Below, piece after piece: positions 24,465 to 32,849 of a stretch of 64,000 nt of DNA. The notes under the pieces are model-generated. The model was not told the origin of the DNA. It made no database searches and saw nothing but the letters and a program-made list of their open reading frames with translations. The position numbers and the translations under genes were made by a program. The stretch's first letter is position 1. Every line of letters starts with the position of its first letter. The stretch is from Streptomyces sp. NBC_00464 (lineage in GTDB: Bacteria; Actinomycetota; Actinomycetes; Streptomycetales; Streptomycetaceae), in the NCBI RefSeq assembly GCF_036013915.1, contig NZ_CP107899.1, positions 682,001 to 746,000 on the forward strand, written 5' to 3'.

Positions 24465-25391
24465 ATGCGTGCTGCGATCATCACGGCGTACGACGCTCCG
24501 CCCGTGTACGGCGAGCATCCCGAACCCGAGGCCCGGGGCGAGCACGACATCGTCGTGGACGTCCTCGCGGCGGGCCTGCACCACCTGACCCGGTCCAAGG
24601 CGGACGGCAGCCACTACTCCGCCTCCGGCGTCTTCCCGCTGGTCCCCGGCACGGACGGCGTCGTGCGCGACGCTTCGGGCCGCCTGCGTTACGCGGCCCT
24701 GGACGACACGAACCTCGGCACCTTCGCCGAGCGCACCGTGATCGACTCGCGCCGAAGCATTGTTCTGCCGGACGACGTGGATCCGGTCCGGATCGCCGCC
24801 GCGATGAACCCGGGCATGTCCTCCTGGGTCGCTCTGCGCCGCCGCATCACCTTTCACGAAGGGCAGCGCGTTCTCATCCTCGGCGCCACTGGCAGCGCCG
24901 GACGCATGGCCATCCAGATCGCCAAGCGGTTCGGCGCCGCCCAGGTCTTCGCCGCCGGCCGCGACGCCACCCGGCTCAGGGAACTGCCCGCCCTCGGCGC
25001 GGACCAGGCCCTCACCTTCGACGACATCGCCGCCGCAGCCGACGTCGACGTCGTCCTCGACTTCGTGTGGGGCGAACCCGCCGCCGGCGCGATGCTTCCG
25101 ATGCTCACCGCCCGTGCCGACCGCTCCGCCCCGCTGACCTGGGTCCAGATCGGCTCCATGGCCGGCCCGGCCGCCCCGATCCCTTCCTCGGCTCTGCGGT
25201 CGGCACAGCTGAAGATCGTGGGCAGCGGCATCGGCTCCGTCCCTGCCCGCGACATCATCGCCGAACTGCCCGAGTTGGCGAAAGCCGTGACCGAGGGTGC
25301 CGTTGACGTCCAGGCCCGCGCCGTGCCGCTGGCCCGGATCGCGCAGGCATGGTCCGAGAAGACCAGTGAACGCCTGGTCTTCGTGCCCTAG
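24465..25391 (+). CDS. MDR-family zinc-less oxidoreductase (quinone reductase-like)
   Basis: A 308-aa protein. A short GroES-like domain (HDIVVDVLAAGLHHLTRSKA, FPLVPGTDGVV) is followed by a Rossmann fold with VLILGATGSAGRMAIQIAKR and FGAAQVFAAGRD. No Zn-site cysteines are present. GGGAG lies six bases before ATG 24465. It is divergent from MarR, a typical inducible enone/quinone reductase pair. It differs clearly from the MDR protein at 12942-13946 and is not a recent copy. Confidence 0.9.
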   Translation: MRAAIITAYDAPPVYGEHPEPEARGEHDIVVDVLAAGLHHLTRSKADGSHYSASGVFPLVPGTDGVVRDASGRLRYAALDDTNLGTFAERTVIDSRRSIVLPDDVDPVRIAAAMNPGMSSWVALRRRITFHEGQRVLILGATGSAGRMAIQIAKRFGAAQVFAAGRDATRLRELPALGADQALTFDDIAAAADVDVVLDFVWGEPAAGAMLPMLTARADRSAPLTWVQIGSMAGPAAPIPSSALRSAQLKIVGSGIGSVPARDIIAELPELAKAVTEGAVDVQARAVPLARIAQAWSEKTSERLVFVP

Positions 25392-25776
25392 GTGTACTGC
25401 CCGGGAGTTTGTGGACGCGTGATGCAGGTCTCGGCAGAGACAGTGGGCGAAGCGAAGTGGCCAGCGTCTGGCGCGCAGAAGTGGTCAGCGTCTGGCGCGC
25501 ATACGAAAGCGCACCGCGCAGTTGCGGCGTTCACGAGCAGCGCCTCCCCTACTTCGGCGGGCAGACCACCCGGCACCCCAACCATTCTCGCCCGCCCCCT
25601 CGGCGCTCCGCGACGACGGCCCGTGCGCGGTTGGCAGCTCACACGACGCGTGCGTTCCCGAGGTCCCTGCCGCTCAATCAACGCATGCAGGAGTGCGCCG
25701 CTTTGAAGCTTGTGCGTTTCCTCCACGTTGTCGAGAAGTGCGACGGACAGGGCGGGAACCGGACCTGTACCCGCTG
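25392..25776. other. Convergent gap with no recognisable gene
   Basis: This 385-base stretch lies between the ends of the MDR gene and the SWIM gene. It holds a 24-bp tandem duplication (25454-25501). Short open frames on both strands lack codon bias, ribosome-binding sites or family motifs. Confidence 0.5.
25454..25501. repeat. Two head-to-tail 24-bp direct repeats
   Basis: The unit beginning GAAGTGG and ending CTGGCGCGCA occupies 25454-25477 and again 25478-25501 with one difference (C or T at position 8). There is no spacer and only two copies, so it is a simple tandem duplication rather than a CRISPR. Confidence 0.9.
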
Positions 25777-27657
25777 CTACTGAGCGGTTCGCGCCACGGC
25801 CCGTCCTTGCTCCTGGTCCGGGACGGATGGCGCCGCGGCCGGGCCCTCCTGTGTCGGTTCCCAGGCTGACGCGCACAGGGAATCGGCCACAGCGGCCGCA
25901 TATCGGGCGGCGGTGAGCCAGTAGGTGGCGAAGCCGTCGGTGTCGGCAGGGAGGAGGCGGCCGAAGAGGTCGCGATCGCGTTGGGACGCCGAGGCGCACA
26001 GCGCGGTGAGGAGACCCGCGGCCGTGGGGAGGCCAGCGCGATGGATGCGGCGGGTCTCGGCGGTGACGTCGCCGAGCATGCCGAGGGCGGCGCGGCCCGC
26101 CGTAACCGCCTGTTCGACCCGGCGCTCCAGGAGGTGGAGGGGCGAGTGCGCGCCGTCCCCTCCGGGCTGGGACGGGGCAAGGCGGACCGGGGCAGGCGGG
26201 ACCGGGAGGTCGGCGCGGCGCAGGCGGTCGAAGCCGAGGTCGATCGTGCCCTCGCCGGTGGGGTGCGAGCAGGCGAGAAGGGTGAGCCGGGGGTGCGGGG
26301 CGGGCACCAGGCGGCCGATGATCCTCAGCCGTGTCCCCGGCACTGTGGCCAGCAGCATCAGGTTGTCGCGGTGGGCAAGCGCGGGATCGTCGTCCGCGAC
26401 GGCGAGCCGGACGGGAATGCCTCCCTCGCACAGCGCGAGAAGGCAGACCCCGCCCGACTCCCGTACTGCACCGATGAGTTCGACGTCCAGGAAGAGCAGG
26501 TCGCTGCCACCGCCGTCCGGGTTCGCGTAGCGGGAGGTGGACCGCAGCGCGCGAGCGGCCTGTTCGGACGGCGGCGTCTCCCACAGAGCGGCGAGCGGCA
26601 GTTCCGTCCACGCCACGCCCCGGGCGGAGACGGCCTTGACGCCCTTGCCGGCGCCCAGTCTGCCGTCCGGCGAGACCGTCGCCCCCACGACCGCCAGGCC
26701 GGCCCGGCCCAGCTCCCGGTGGGTGAGCGCGCTGTCCCCCAGGCGCACGGCCCGGTCGGCCACGCCCAGGGCGCGCCCGACGCCGCCGGGTGCCACGTCG
26801 CCGACCGTGCAGAGGCGGCCGTCCGATCCGGCGACCCAGGTGCGGACGCCGCCGTGCCCCGAATCGGTGACCACGGGTTCGGTGAACAGGCCGTACAGGC
26901 GCAGCGAGCCGTCCGGGCTGTACGGGCGGCGCGCGCGGCCTCTGACTTCCGCCAGCTCCGCCCCGGACGTCATGCCCACTCGGTGTGCGGTGCCCAGGAG
27001 TTCGGCCAGGGCCGTGACGAGGTCGGCGGTGCGGTACGACGGGCCCCCGGCGCGGGCCGCCCGCAGCAGCGTGACGACGGACAGTGCGGCGCCCGCGGCG
27101 CGTGGCAGGTGCCGGATCCGGGCAGTGTGCGCGGCACGCAGGAGGACGGACTGGGTGACGGCGCCTGCCCCGTCTACGCCGGCCTCCAGCACGGCGGCGG
27201 CCGCCGACCACAGGGCGTCCGCCGCGGCACGCTGGGCCGGGCTCGCGACCTCTGGCGGGGAGGCCGGGGCCGGGGCGGGGGCCGTTGCGGAGTCGGGTTC
27301 GGGGGCCGTTGCGGGGGCGGGTTCGGGGGCCACCGGGGTGGACCGGTCGGTGTGGTCCGGCGCCGGGTCCGCCATGGGGGCGGCGCAGGCGGCGGCCGCC
27401 CGGTGGACGCAGGCCGGGGCGAGGAGGCAACCGCACGTGATGGCGTCCGCCGTCGCCACCACGCCGCCCGGGGCGTGCAGACGCAACTCGCTCTCGTCGT
27501 CGACCGCGATCGTCACCGTGTCCCCGTCGCGGTGCGTCGGGCGGGTGCCGAGCTTGGTGACCATCGCGTCCAGCCGCTTGCGCAGCCGGGGTGAGAGGTC
27601 CTCCACCAGCGTGGCCGTGACCTCCGGCGCGACGGGTGGCAACTGGGCGGCGGTCAT
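25777..27657 (-). CDS. SWIM zinc-finger protein (YehQ-like)
   Basis: A 626-aa cytoplasmic protein, last gene of the five-gene operon. Near residues 66-83 it carries the SWIM motif CxCx(6)CxH (ITCGCLLAPACVHRAAAA), a zinc site for nucleic-acid or protein binding. A Pro/Ala-rich linker (about 95-140) follows, then a large region without a known fold. The ATG at 27657 overlaps the stop of the VWA gene (ATGA) and has GGGGAGAA upstream, so translation is coupled. E. coli YehQ is a SWIM protein in a comparable MoxR/VWA neighbourhood. Homology is inferred from motif and context, not from alignment. Its role may be substrate or nucleic-acid recognition for the ATPase complex. Confidence 0.82.
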   Translation of the reverse strand: MTAAQLPPVAPEVTATLVEDLSPRLRKRLDAMVTKLGTRPTHRDGDTVTIAVDDESELRLHAPGGVVATADAITCGCLLAPACVHRAAAACAAPMADPAPDHTDRSTPVAPEPAPATAPEPDSATAPAPAPASPPEVASPAQRAAADALWSAAAAVLEAGVDGAGAVTQSVLLRAAHTARIRHLPRAAGAALSVVTLLRAARAGGPSYRTADLVTALAELLGTAHRVGMTSGAELAEVRGRARRPYSPDGSLRLYGLFTEPVVTDSGHGGVRTWVAGSDGRLCTVGDVAPGGVGRALGVADRAVRLGDSALTHRELGRAGLAVVGATVSPDGRLGAGKGVKAVSARGVAWTELPLAALWETPPSEQAARALRSTSRYANPDGGGSDLLFLDVELIGAVRESGGVCLLALCEGGIPVRLAVADDDPALAHRDNLMLLATVPGTRLRIIGRLVPAPHPRLTLLACSHPTGEGTIDLGFDRLRRADLPVPPAPVRLAPSQPGGDGAHSPLHLLERRVEQAVTAGRAALGMLGDVTAETRRIHRAGLPTAAGLLTALCASASQRDRDLFGRLLPADTDGFATYWLTAARYAAAVADSLCASAWEPTQEGPAAAPSVPDQEQGRAVARTAQ

Positions 27658-30600
27658 GCGGTCTTCTCCCCTATCCAGCGGGCCAGTTCGAGTGGGCTGA
27701 GGGCCGCCACGGGCATGCCGGCGGCCACGAGCTGCCCGGCGACGCCCGTCGAGTAGCGGGGCCGGCCGGCGTCGTCGAGACTCGCGCACCCGAGGACGTG
27801 ACAGCCGGTGTTCACCAGCGCCCGCACCTCGGCCAGCAGTCCGCCGAGCGGCGCGCCCTCCTCGAAGTCGCTGATGACGACGACAAGGGTGCGGGTGGGC
27901 ACCGCGATCAGGCTGCGGGCGTGCCGCAGCCCGGCGGCGATGTGCGTGCCCCCGCCCACGCTCACCTCCAGCAGGAGGGAGAGGGGATCGTGCACATGGC
28001 CGGTGAGGTCGACGACCTCCGTGGAGAAGGCCAGGAAATGGGTACTCAGCGTCGGCACCCCGGCGAGCACGGAGGCGGTCAGCGCGGACCAGATCGTGGA
28101 CGCCTCCATGGATCCGGAGACGTCGGTGACCAGGATCAGGCGCCAGTCGGCCGACCGGCGGCCGCGACTGCGGAACACCGGCTTCTCGGGGATCACCTGG
28201 ACCGTTCCGTCGGCCGTGCGGCGGGCGGTGGCCAGGTTGGCGCGCAGCGTGCGCGGCGGGTCCAGCCGGCCGCCGGGGCGGCGGGTGGGCCGGGCCAGCA
28301 TCGTGCCGGTGAGGGCGGGTCGCAGCCGGGTGGCGAGCTGCCGGGTCAGTTCGTCGACCAGGTGACGGACCAGGGGCCGCAGCGCCGCGAGGCGGGCTTC
28401 GGGGAAGCCGCCGGCGTACCGCAGGATCGTCCGGAGCAATTCCACGGAGGGGGTGGTGGCCGCCGGGTCGAGTTCGGCGAGGACGTCCTGCCGGCCTGTC
28501 ACGGCTGCGGCGGCGAGGACCTCCTCGCGGATGCCGGGGCCGAACAGCGCGGCCAGTTCCTCGGACCACTCGCGGACTCCGGGGAACGACGGCTCCCGGC
28601 CGCCGCCACCGTGACCGGGGCCGGGCAGGCCGCCGCGTGATCCCTCGCCGTGGCCCGCGCCGTAGAGCTCGTCGAGAGCGGTCGCCAGCCGGGCGGCGCC
28701 GGGCGGCAGTTGGTCGGGCCGCCGGCCGAGCACGAGCCGCCACCGGTCGGCCGGCGCGAGGGTCCGCGCGGGGGTGGCATCGGTGGTGGCCTCCGTGGAG
28801 GGTGCGGTGGAGGGTGCGGTGGCGTGTACGGGTGCGGCCTCGGTGGCGGGTGTGACGGCGGGGCGTGGTGCTGCGGAGTGGTCCGACAACGGTGGGAACC
28901 GGTCGTCGTGCCCGGGTGGCGGGACAGGCAGGCCGAGGCCGGTCAGGAGCTTGCGGGCCGCGAGGTCGGCGGACGTACGGCGGGCCAGCTCGGCCGGATC
29001 GTCCGCGTCGAGGGTGCCCACCCGTTCGCCCAGCCGCTCCTCGACGGTGTCCAGCAGACGGTCCCGGGCGGCCGGGCTCAGGGTGTCGAAGCCACCGCGC
29101 AGGGCCGGCAGCCGGGCCAGGAACGCGGTGTCGTCCAGCTCGACGACCCGGTGCAGCAACGGGTCCAGGGCGCCGATGCCGACAGTCAGGAGCGGGCCCG
29201 CCACGGTCAGAACGCCGGTGAGGCGGGCGGTGAGTGCCGCCCGGGAGGTGCTGTCCCCGGCTCCGTCCACCCAGGAGGCGACGCGCCCTCCGAAGGTCTC
29301 GGCCTCTTCGTGACCCGTGAGCACCCTGACTGCTCCGGCGGCCGCGGCGATCAACGGGGTGCCGTCGGCGGCCAGCCGCGCGAGGGCGGCGGTGAGCCGG
29401 ATGCCGCCCATCCGGTCGGCCCGCTGGGCCAGTTCGAGCAGCGCCCGGGCGTCCTCGGGCTCCTCTGAGCCGGTCAGGCCGTCGACCTGGCGGACCGCGG
29501 CCGAGGTCAGGAGTTCGGCCGCGTGCGTGGTGCGGGTGGCACGGGTGGAGGCGGAGTTGGTGGCGATAGCGGCGGCGGTGCCGGTGGCGTCCGGGGCCGC
29601 GGGGTCGTCCGGCGCGGCCAGGCCCGGCAGGTGGCCGGCGTCGATACGATCCAGCAGGTCGAGTCCGGCGAGGAGTTCGGGAAGGGTGCCGCTCGCGGGA
29701 AGTACGACCGCCAGTTCCGTCAGCCGTTCGTCGGCCAGGGCGGGGAGCCCGCACTCGGCGGCCTCCGTGAGGCCTCGGACGACCTGGGCAGCCGTCGGGC
29801 CGTCCTCCGCGCGCTCGGCCGCGTGCCGTTGCCGCAGCAGGCCCTCGGCCGCCTGGGCCGGGGTGACGCCACGGGCCCCGGCCGCGGTGAGCATCGCGGC
29901 CGTCGCCGGGGTCCACCGCACCTGCCAGCGCGTCGTGAGTCCTTCCGTGCCCGCCGCACCGGTCACCCCCTGCTCCTGCGCGTAAGGGATGCCGCACACC
30001 GTCAGCCGGCGCAGCAGCAGTTCGCGGCGCCGGTCCAGGGTGGAGCGTGCCGGGTCGAGCCGGAGGTCGCGCGGTGTCTTCTCGTGCACGTCCTCCGGGC
30101 CGGGGAGGGAGAGCGCGGCGGTCTCGGCCTCGACGGCGGGACCCAGTCCGCTGCGCGGTGCGGCGGGCGTGGGCCGTCCGGTGCGGACACCGACGAGTAC
30201 GCGTTCGAGGGCCCGGGCGACCGCGCGGCCCGTGCCGTAGGTCTCGCCGCGCCCCAGCACCGTCTGCACGGCTTCCAGGAGTTCACCGCGACCGGGGGCG
30301 GGCAGGTCGCGCAGGCGGGCCAGGTCACCGGCCACCCGGACGATCTCCCGGCCGTCCGCCGGGCCGTAGGGGTGGCCCTGTTCGCGCAGGGCGGCGCAGA
30401 CGCGGACCGCGGTGCGGATCAGCGCCTCGTGCAGCGCGGCCGGGTCCCCGGCGGCGTCCAGGACGGTGTGCTGCCACTCCGGGTCCCGGATGCCGGCCGG
30501 GTAGCCGGACCGTGAGTCGAGCAGCGGGTACGTGTACGGGACCAGGGAGACCGTGCACGCCGCCGCCCCGGCAGCGCCGTTCACGTGGTCGTCCGCGTCC

Positions 30601-31622
30601 GGTTCGGGCGCGGCGGCGGGCCTGTCCCGGGTGTCCGGTGCGGGGCCTCCGACCGCGGACGGCAGCAGCGCCGGGGTGTGGAAGGCTCCCACCACCACGG
30701 CGGGCCGCCGCCCGCTCGCCAGGGCCTCCGCGACTTGTCCGCGCATCCATGCCTCCCGCACCAGGTCCGTGCGGTCCACCCCGCCCCGCGCCTCGGCCTC
30801 ATGGCGCAGCGCCCAGCCGGTGAGCAGGGCGGCGCGGCGGAGCGCCTCGGGTGTCGAACCGGGCGCGAGGGCCTCCACCAGCCGGTCCCACAGGTCGTCG
30901 CCGTCCCGGCCGGTGAGCCGGGACCGGAGCGCGGCGGACAGCCCGTGCCCCTCCCCCGGCATGAGCGCGGCGTCGGCGCCCGGGACGGGGGCGGAGGTGG
31001 GGGTGTCCGGACCGCCACCCGCCCACGCCCGGTCGGCCAGCGGAAGATCGCAGGCCACGGCCGGGACCCCGTTTCTGGCCGCCCAGCGCAGAGCGACCAG
31101 TTCGGGCGAGAAGTCCGCGAACGGGTAGAAGGCCGGCCCCCGTTCGCCTGCCGGGCCGGGCACGGGGCCGTCGGCGGGCACGGCGGCCAGCGCCACCGGG
31201 GCCTCGGTCTCCTCGTGGGCGAGCCAGCCCAGCCAGGGCTGGAACTCTGCAGGCAGTTCGACGAGGAGGACGTCCGGGGCCGCCGCGTCCAGCAGTGCCG
31301 GGAGGGCGGCCGCCAGCGAGGGCGCGTGGTGGCGCACCCCGATCAGGAACGGCACCCCGGGGCCGGTCGCCGCGAGCGCCGCCACCGCGGCTTCCGGCGT
31401 GCCAGGCCCGGCGGCCGGGCCCTGCACCGGGGCCACCGCGCCTTCCGGCAAGGCAGATCCGGCCGTCGGGCCCTGCACCGGGCCCTGCACCGGATAAGCA
31501 GCCGGTGCACCGGCGGTGGGCAGCACCTCGGCGCTGGACCGCGTCCCGCCGGTGGACTGCGTCCCGACGCTGGACCCCGTCCCGACGCTGGACCGAATCT
31601 CGGCGTTGATCGGCTCGCTCAT
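27654..31622 (-). CDS. DUF5682-VWA fusion protein (YehM/YehP-like)
   Basis: A 1,322-aa protein joining two modules. Residues about 85-1000 match the DUF5682 type (VPFLIGVRHHAPSLAAALPA, DVLLVELPAEFQPWLGW, FYPFADFSPELVALRWAARN). The HH motif near the start and the ELP strand recall the EreA/TraB-type fold, which is an inference. Residues about 1140-1322 form a von Willebrand A domain with a complete MIDAS: DVSGSM (about 1165), a downstream Thr (GGGTHIAAGL) and VVISDFEEG. In E. coli these two parts are separate (yehM, yehP). It starts three bases after the MoxR gene stop. The VWA domain is expected to dock on the MoxR ATPase, as in Mg-chelatase-like machines. The N-terminal 80 residues are low-complexity with VGTxxS and VQGPxAG repeats. 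Confidence 0.87.
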   Translation of the reverse strand: MSEPINAEIRSSVGTGSSVGTQSTGGTRSSAEVLPTAGAPAAYPVQGPVQGPTAGSALPEGAVAPVQGPAAGPGTPEAAVAALAATGPGVPFLIGVRHHAPSLAAALPALLDAAAPDVLLVELPAEFQPWLGWLAHEETEAPVALAAVPADGPVPGPAGERGPAFYPFADFSPELVALRWAARNGVPAVACDLPLADRAWAGGGPDTPTSAPVPGADAALMPGEGHGLSAALRSRLTGRDGDDLWDRLVEALAPGSTPEALRRAALLTGWALRHEAEARGGVDRTDLVREAWMRGQVAEALASGRRPAVVVGAFHTPALLPSAVGGPAPDTRDRPAAAPEPDADDHVNGAAGAAACTVSLVPYTYPLLDSRSGYPAGIRDPEWQHTVLDAAGDPAALHEALIRTAVRVCAALREQGHPYGPADGREIVRVAGDLARLRDLPAPGRGELLEAVQTVLGRGETYGTGRAVARALERVLVGVRTGRPTPAAPRSGLGPAVEAETAALSLPGPEDVHEKTPRDLRLDPARSTLDRRRELLLRRLTVCGIPYAQEQGVTGAAGTEGLTTRWQVRWTPATAAMLTAAGARGVTPAQAAEGLLRQRHAAERAEDGPTAAQVVRGLTEAAECGLPALADERLTELAVVLPASGTLPELLAGLDLLDRIDAGHLPGLAAPDDPAAPDATGTAAAIATNSASTRATRTTHAAELLTSAAVRQVDGLTGSEEPEDARALLELAQRADRMGGIRLTAALARLAADGTPLIAAAAGAVRVLTGHEEAETFGGRVASWVDGAGDSTSRAALTARLTGVLTVAGPLLTVGIGALDPLLHRVVELDDTAFLARLPALRGGFDTLSPAARDRLLDTVEERLGERVGTLDADDPAELARRTSADLAARKLLTGLGLPVPPPGHDDRFPPLSDHSAAPRPAVTPATEAAPVHATAPSTAPSTEATTDATPARTLAPADRWRLVLGRRPDQLPPGAARLATALDELYGAGHGEGSRGGLPGPGHGGGGREPSFPGVREWSEELAALFGPGIREEVLAAAAVTGRQDVLAELDPAATTPSVELLRTILRYAGGFPEARLAALRPLVRHLVDELTRQLATRLRPALTGTMLARPTRRPGGRLDPPRTLRANLATARRTADGTVQVIPEKPVFRSRGRRSADWRLILVTDVSGSMEASTIWSALTASVLAGVPTLSTHFLAFSTEVVDLTGHVHDPLSLLLEVSVGGGTHIAAGLRHARSLIAVPTRTLVVVISDFEEGAPLGGLLAEVRALVNTGCHVLGCASLDDAGRPRYSTGVAGQLVAAGMPVAALSPLELARWIGEKTA

Positions 31623-31625
31623 CGC

Positions 31626-32849
31626 TCAGTTCTCCAGCACCGCGCGCAGGTCCCACAGGGCACGCCAGGTGGCCGACCCCTGCTCCGCGCGCCTGCGCAC
31701 CGGCCCGTCCCAGTACCCCAGCAGCCGTGCCGCGTCTGCGGGGTCGTCCTTGCGGACGACGCCGAGCAGATGGCCGGGCAGGAGGGAGAGCACGTCCCGG
31801 TCGCCGGGGAAGTAGGCGGCGGCCAGGCCCAGGGCGCCCGCGACGGAGACCGCCTCCGCCGTGCTCATCACCGTGGAGGGGCGCTCGACCTCCCAGCCCT
31901 CCACGGAGCGGCCTTCGCGCAGATCCCGGAAAGCGGTGACCAGGGCTTCGAGGACCGCGTCGTCCACCTGGTAGGCAGCGCCCACACGTTCGACGGCCGC
32001 CCGTGACTGGCGCCGGACGAGCGCGGTCTCGGCGTCCACGTCCCCGATGGGGCCCACGGTCTCGAAGTTGAAGCGCCGCTTCAGCGCGGCGGACATCTCC
32101 GAGACGCCCTTGTCCCGGAGGTTGGCGGTGGCGATGAGGGTGAACCCGGGGGCCGCGTGCATCTGGGCGCCCTCGCCTCCCGCGAGTTCGGGGACCGCGA
32201 TCCGCCGCTCGGAGAGCAGTGACACCAGGGCATCCTGGACCTCCGGCAGACAGCGGGTGACCTCCTCGACGCGGGCGACGGCCCCCCTGGTCATGGCGGC
32301 GAGCACCGGGGAGGGCACCAGGGCCTGCTCGGTGGGGCCCTGGGCGAGCAGCAGCGCGTAGTTCCAGCCGTACTTGAGCTGGTCCTCGGTGGTGCCCGCG
32401 GTGCCCTGCACGGTGAGTGCGCTGGTCCCGCAGACGGCCGCCGACAGCAACTCGGAGAGCATGGACTTGGCGGTGCCGGGTTCGCCCACGAGGAGGAGCC
32501 CGCGCTCTCCTGCCAGGGTGACCACGCACCGTTCGACCAGGGCTCGTTCGCCGACGAACTTCTGCTCGATCACCAGGCGGGGCGGCACCCCGGCCCGGGG
32601 CCGGGCGCCCTTCGGCAGGCTCAGTGCCTCGCCCGCGCTGCCCATCACGAAGGTGACGACGGCACGCGGGGTGAGCAGCCAGCCGGGTGGGCGGGGCCCG
32701 GAGTCGTGGGCGGCGAGGAAGGCCAGCTCGGTGGCGTACCGGTCCTCGGGCGGGGTGACCTGGCGGTGCTCCCTGCCGGGCGCCGTCGCCTGGTCCGGGA
32801 CACCGCCCGAGGTGGCGCTGTCCATGGTGGTCGTGGTGTCGTTCGTCAT
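31626..32849 (-). CDS. MoxR-type AAA+ ATPase (YehL-like)
   Basis: A 407-aa AAA+ protein. Walker A is LLLVGEPGTAKSMLSELL, the sensor 1 region is FTLIATANLRDKGVSEMSAA and an Arg-finger region follows (LKRRFNFETVGP). The Walker B site reads VARVEEVTRCLPEVQDALVS, with Glu-Glu where most MoxR proteins have Asp-Glu; this looks subfamily-specific. The lid includes VMSTAEAVSVAGALGLAAAY. ATG 32849 overlaps the stop of the 1,739-aa gene (ATGA). Such ATPases form hexamers that remodel targets with a VWA partner, here the next gene. The N-terminal 75 residues are an extra, acidic extension. Confidence 0.92.
   Translation of the reverse strand: MTNDTTTTMDSATSGGVPDQATAPGREHRQVTPPEDRYATELAFLAAHDSGPRPPGWLLTPRAVVTFVMGSAGEALSLPKGARPRAGVPPRLVIEQKFVGERALVERCVVTLAGERGLLLVGEPGTAKSMLSELLSAAVCGTSALTVQGTAGTTEDQLKYGWNYALLLAQGPTEQALVPSPVLAAMTRGAVARVEEVTRCLPEVQDALVSLLSERRIAVPELAGGEGAQMHAAPGFTLIATANLRDKGVSEMSAALKRRFNFETVGPIGDVDAETALVRRQSRAAVERVGAAYQVDDAVLEALVTAFRDLREGRSVEGWEVERPSTVMSTAEAVSVAGALGLAAAYFPGDRDVLSLLPGHLLGVVRKDDPADAARLLGYWDGPVRRRAEQGSATWRALWDLRAVLEN

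Noticed and set aside
25454..25501. CRISPR-like repeat
   Set aside because: Only two adjacent copies without spacers and no cas genes, so a simple tandem duplication.
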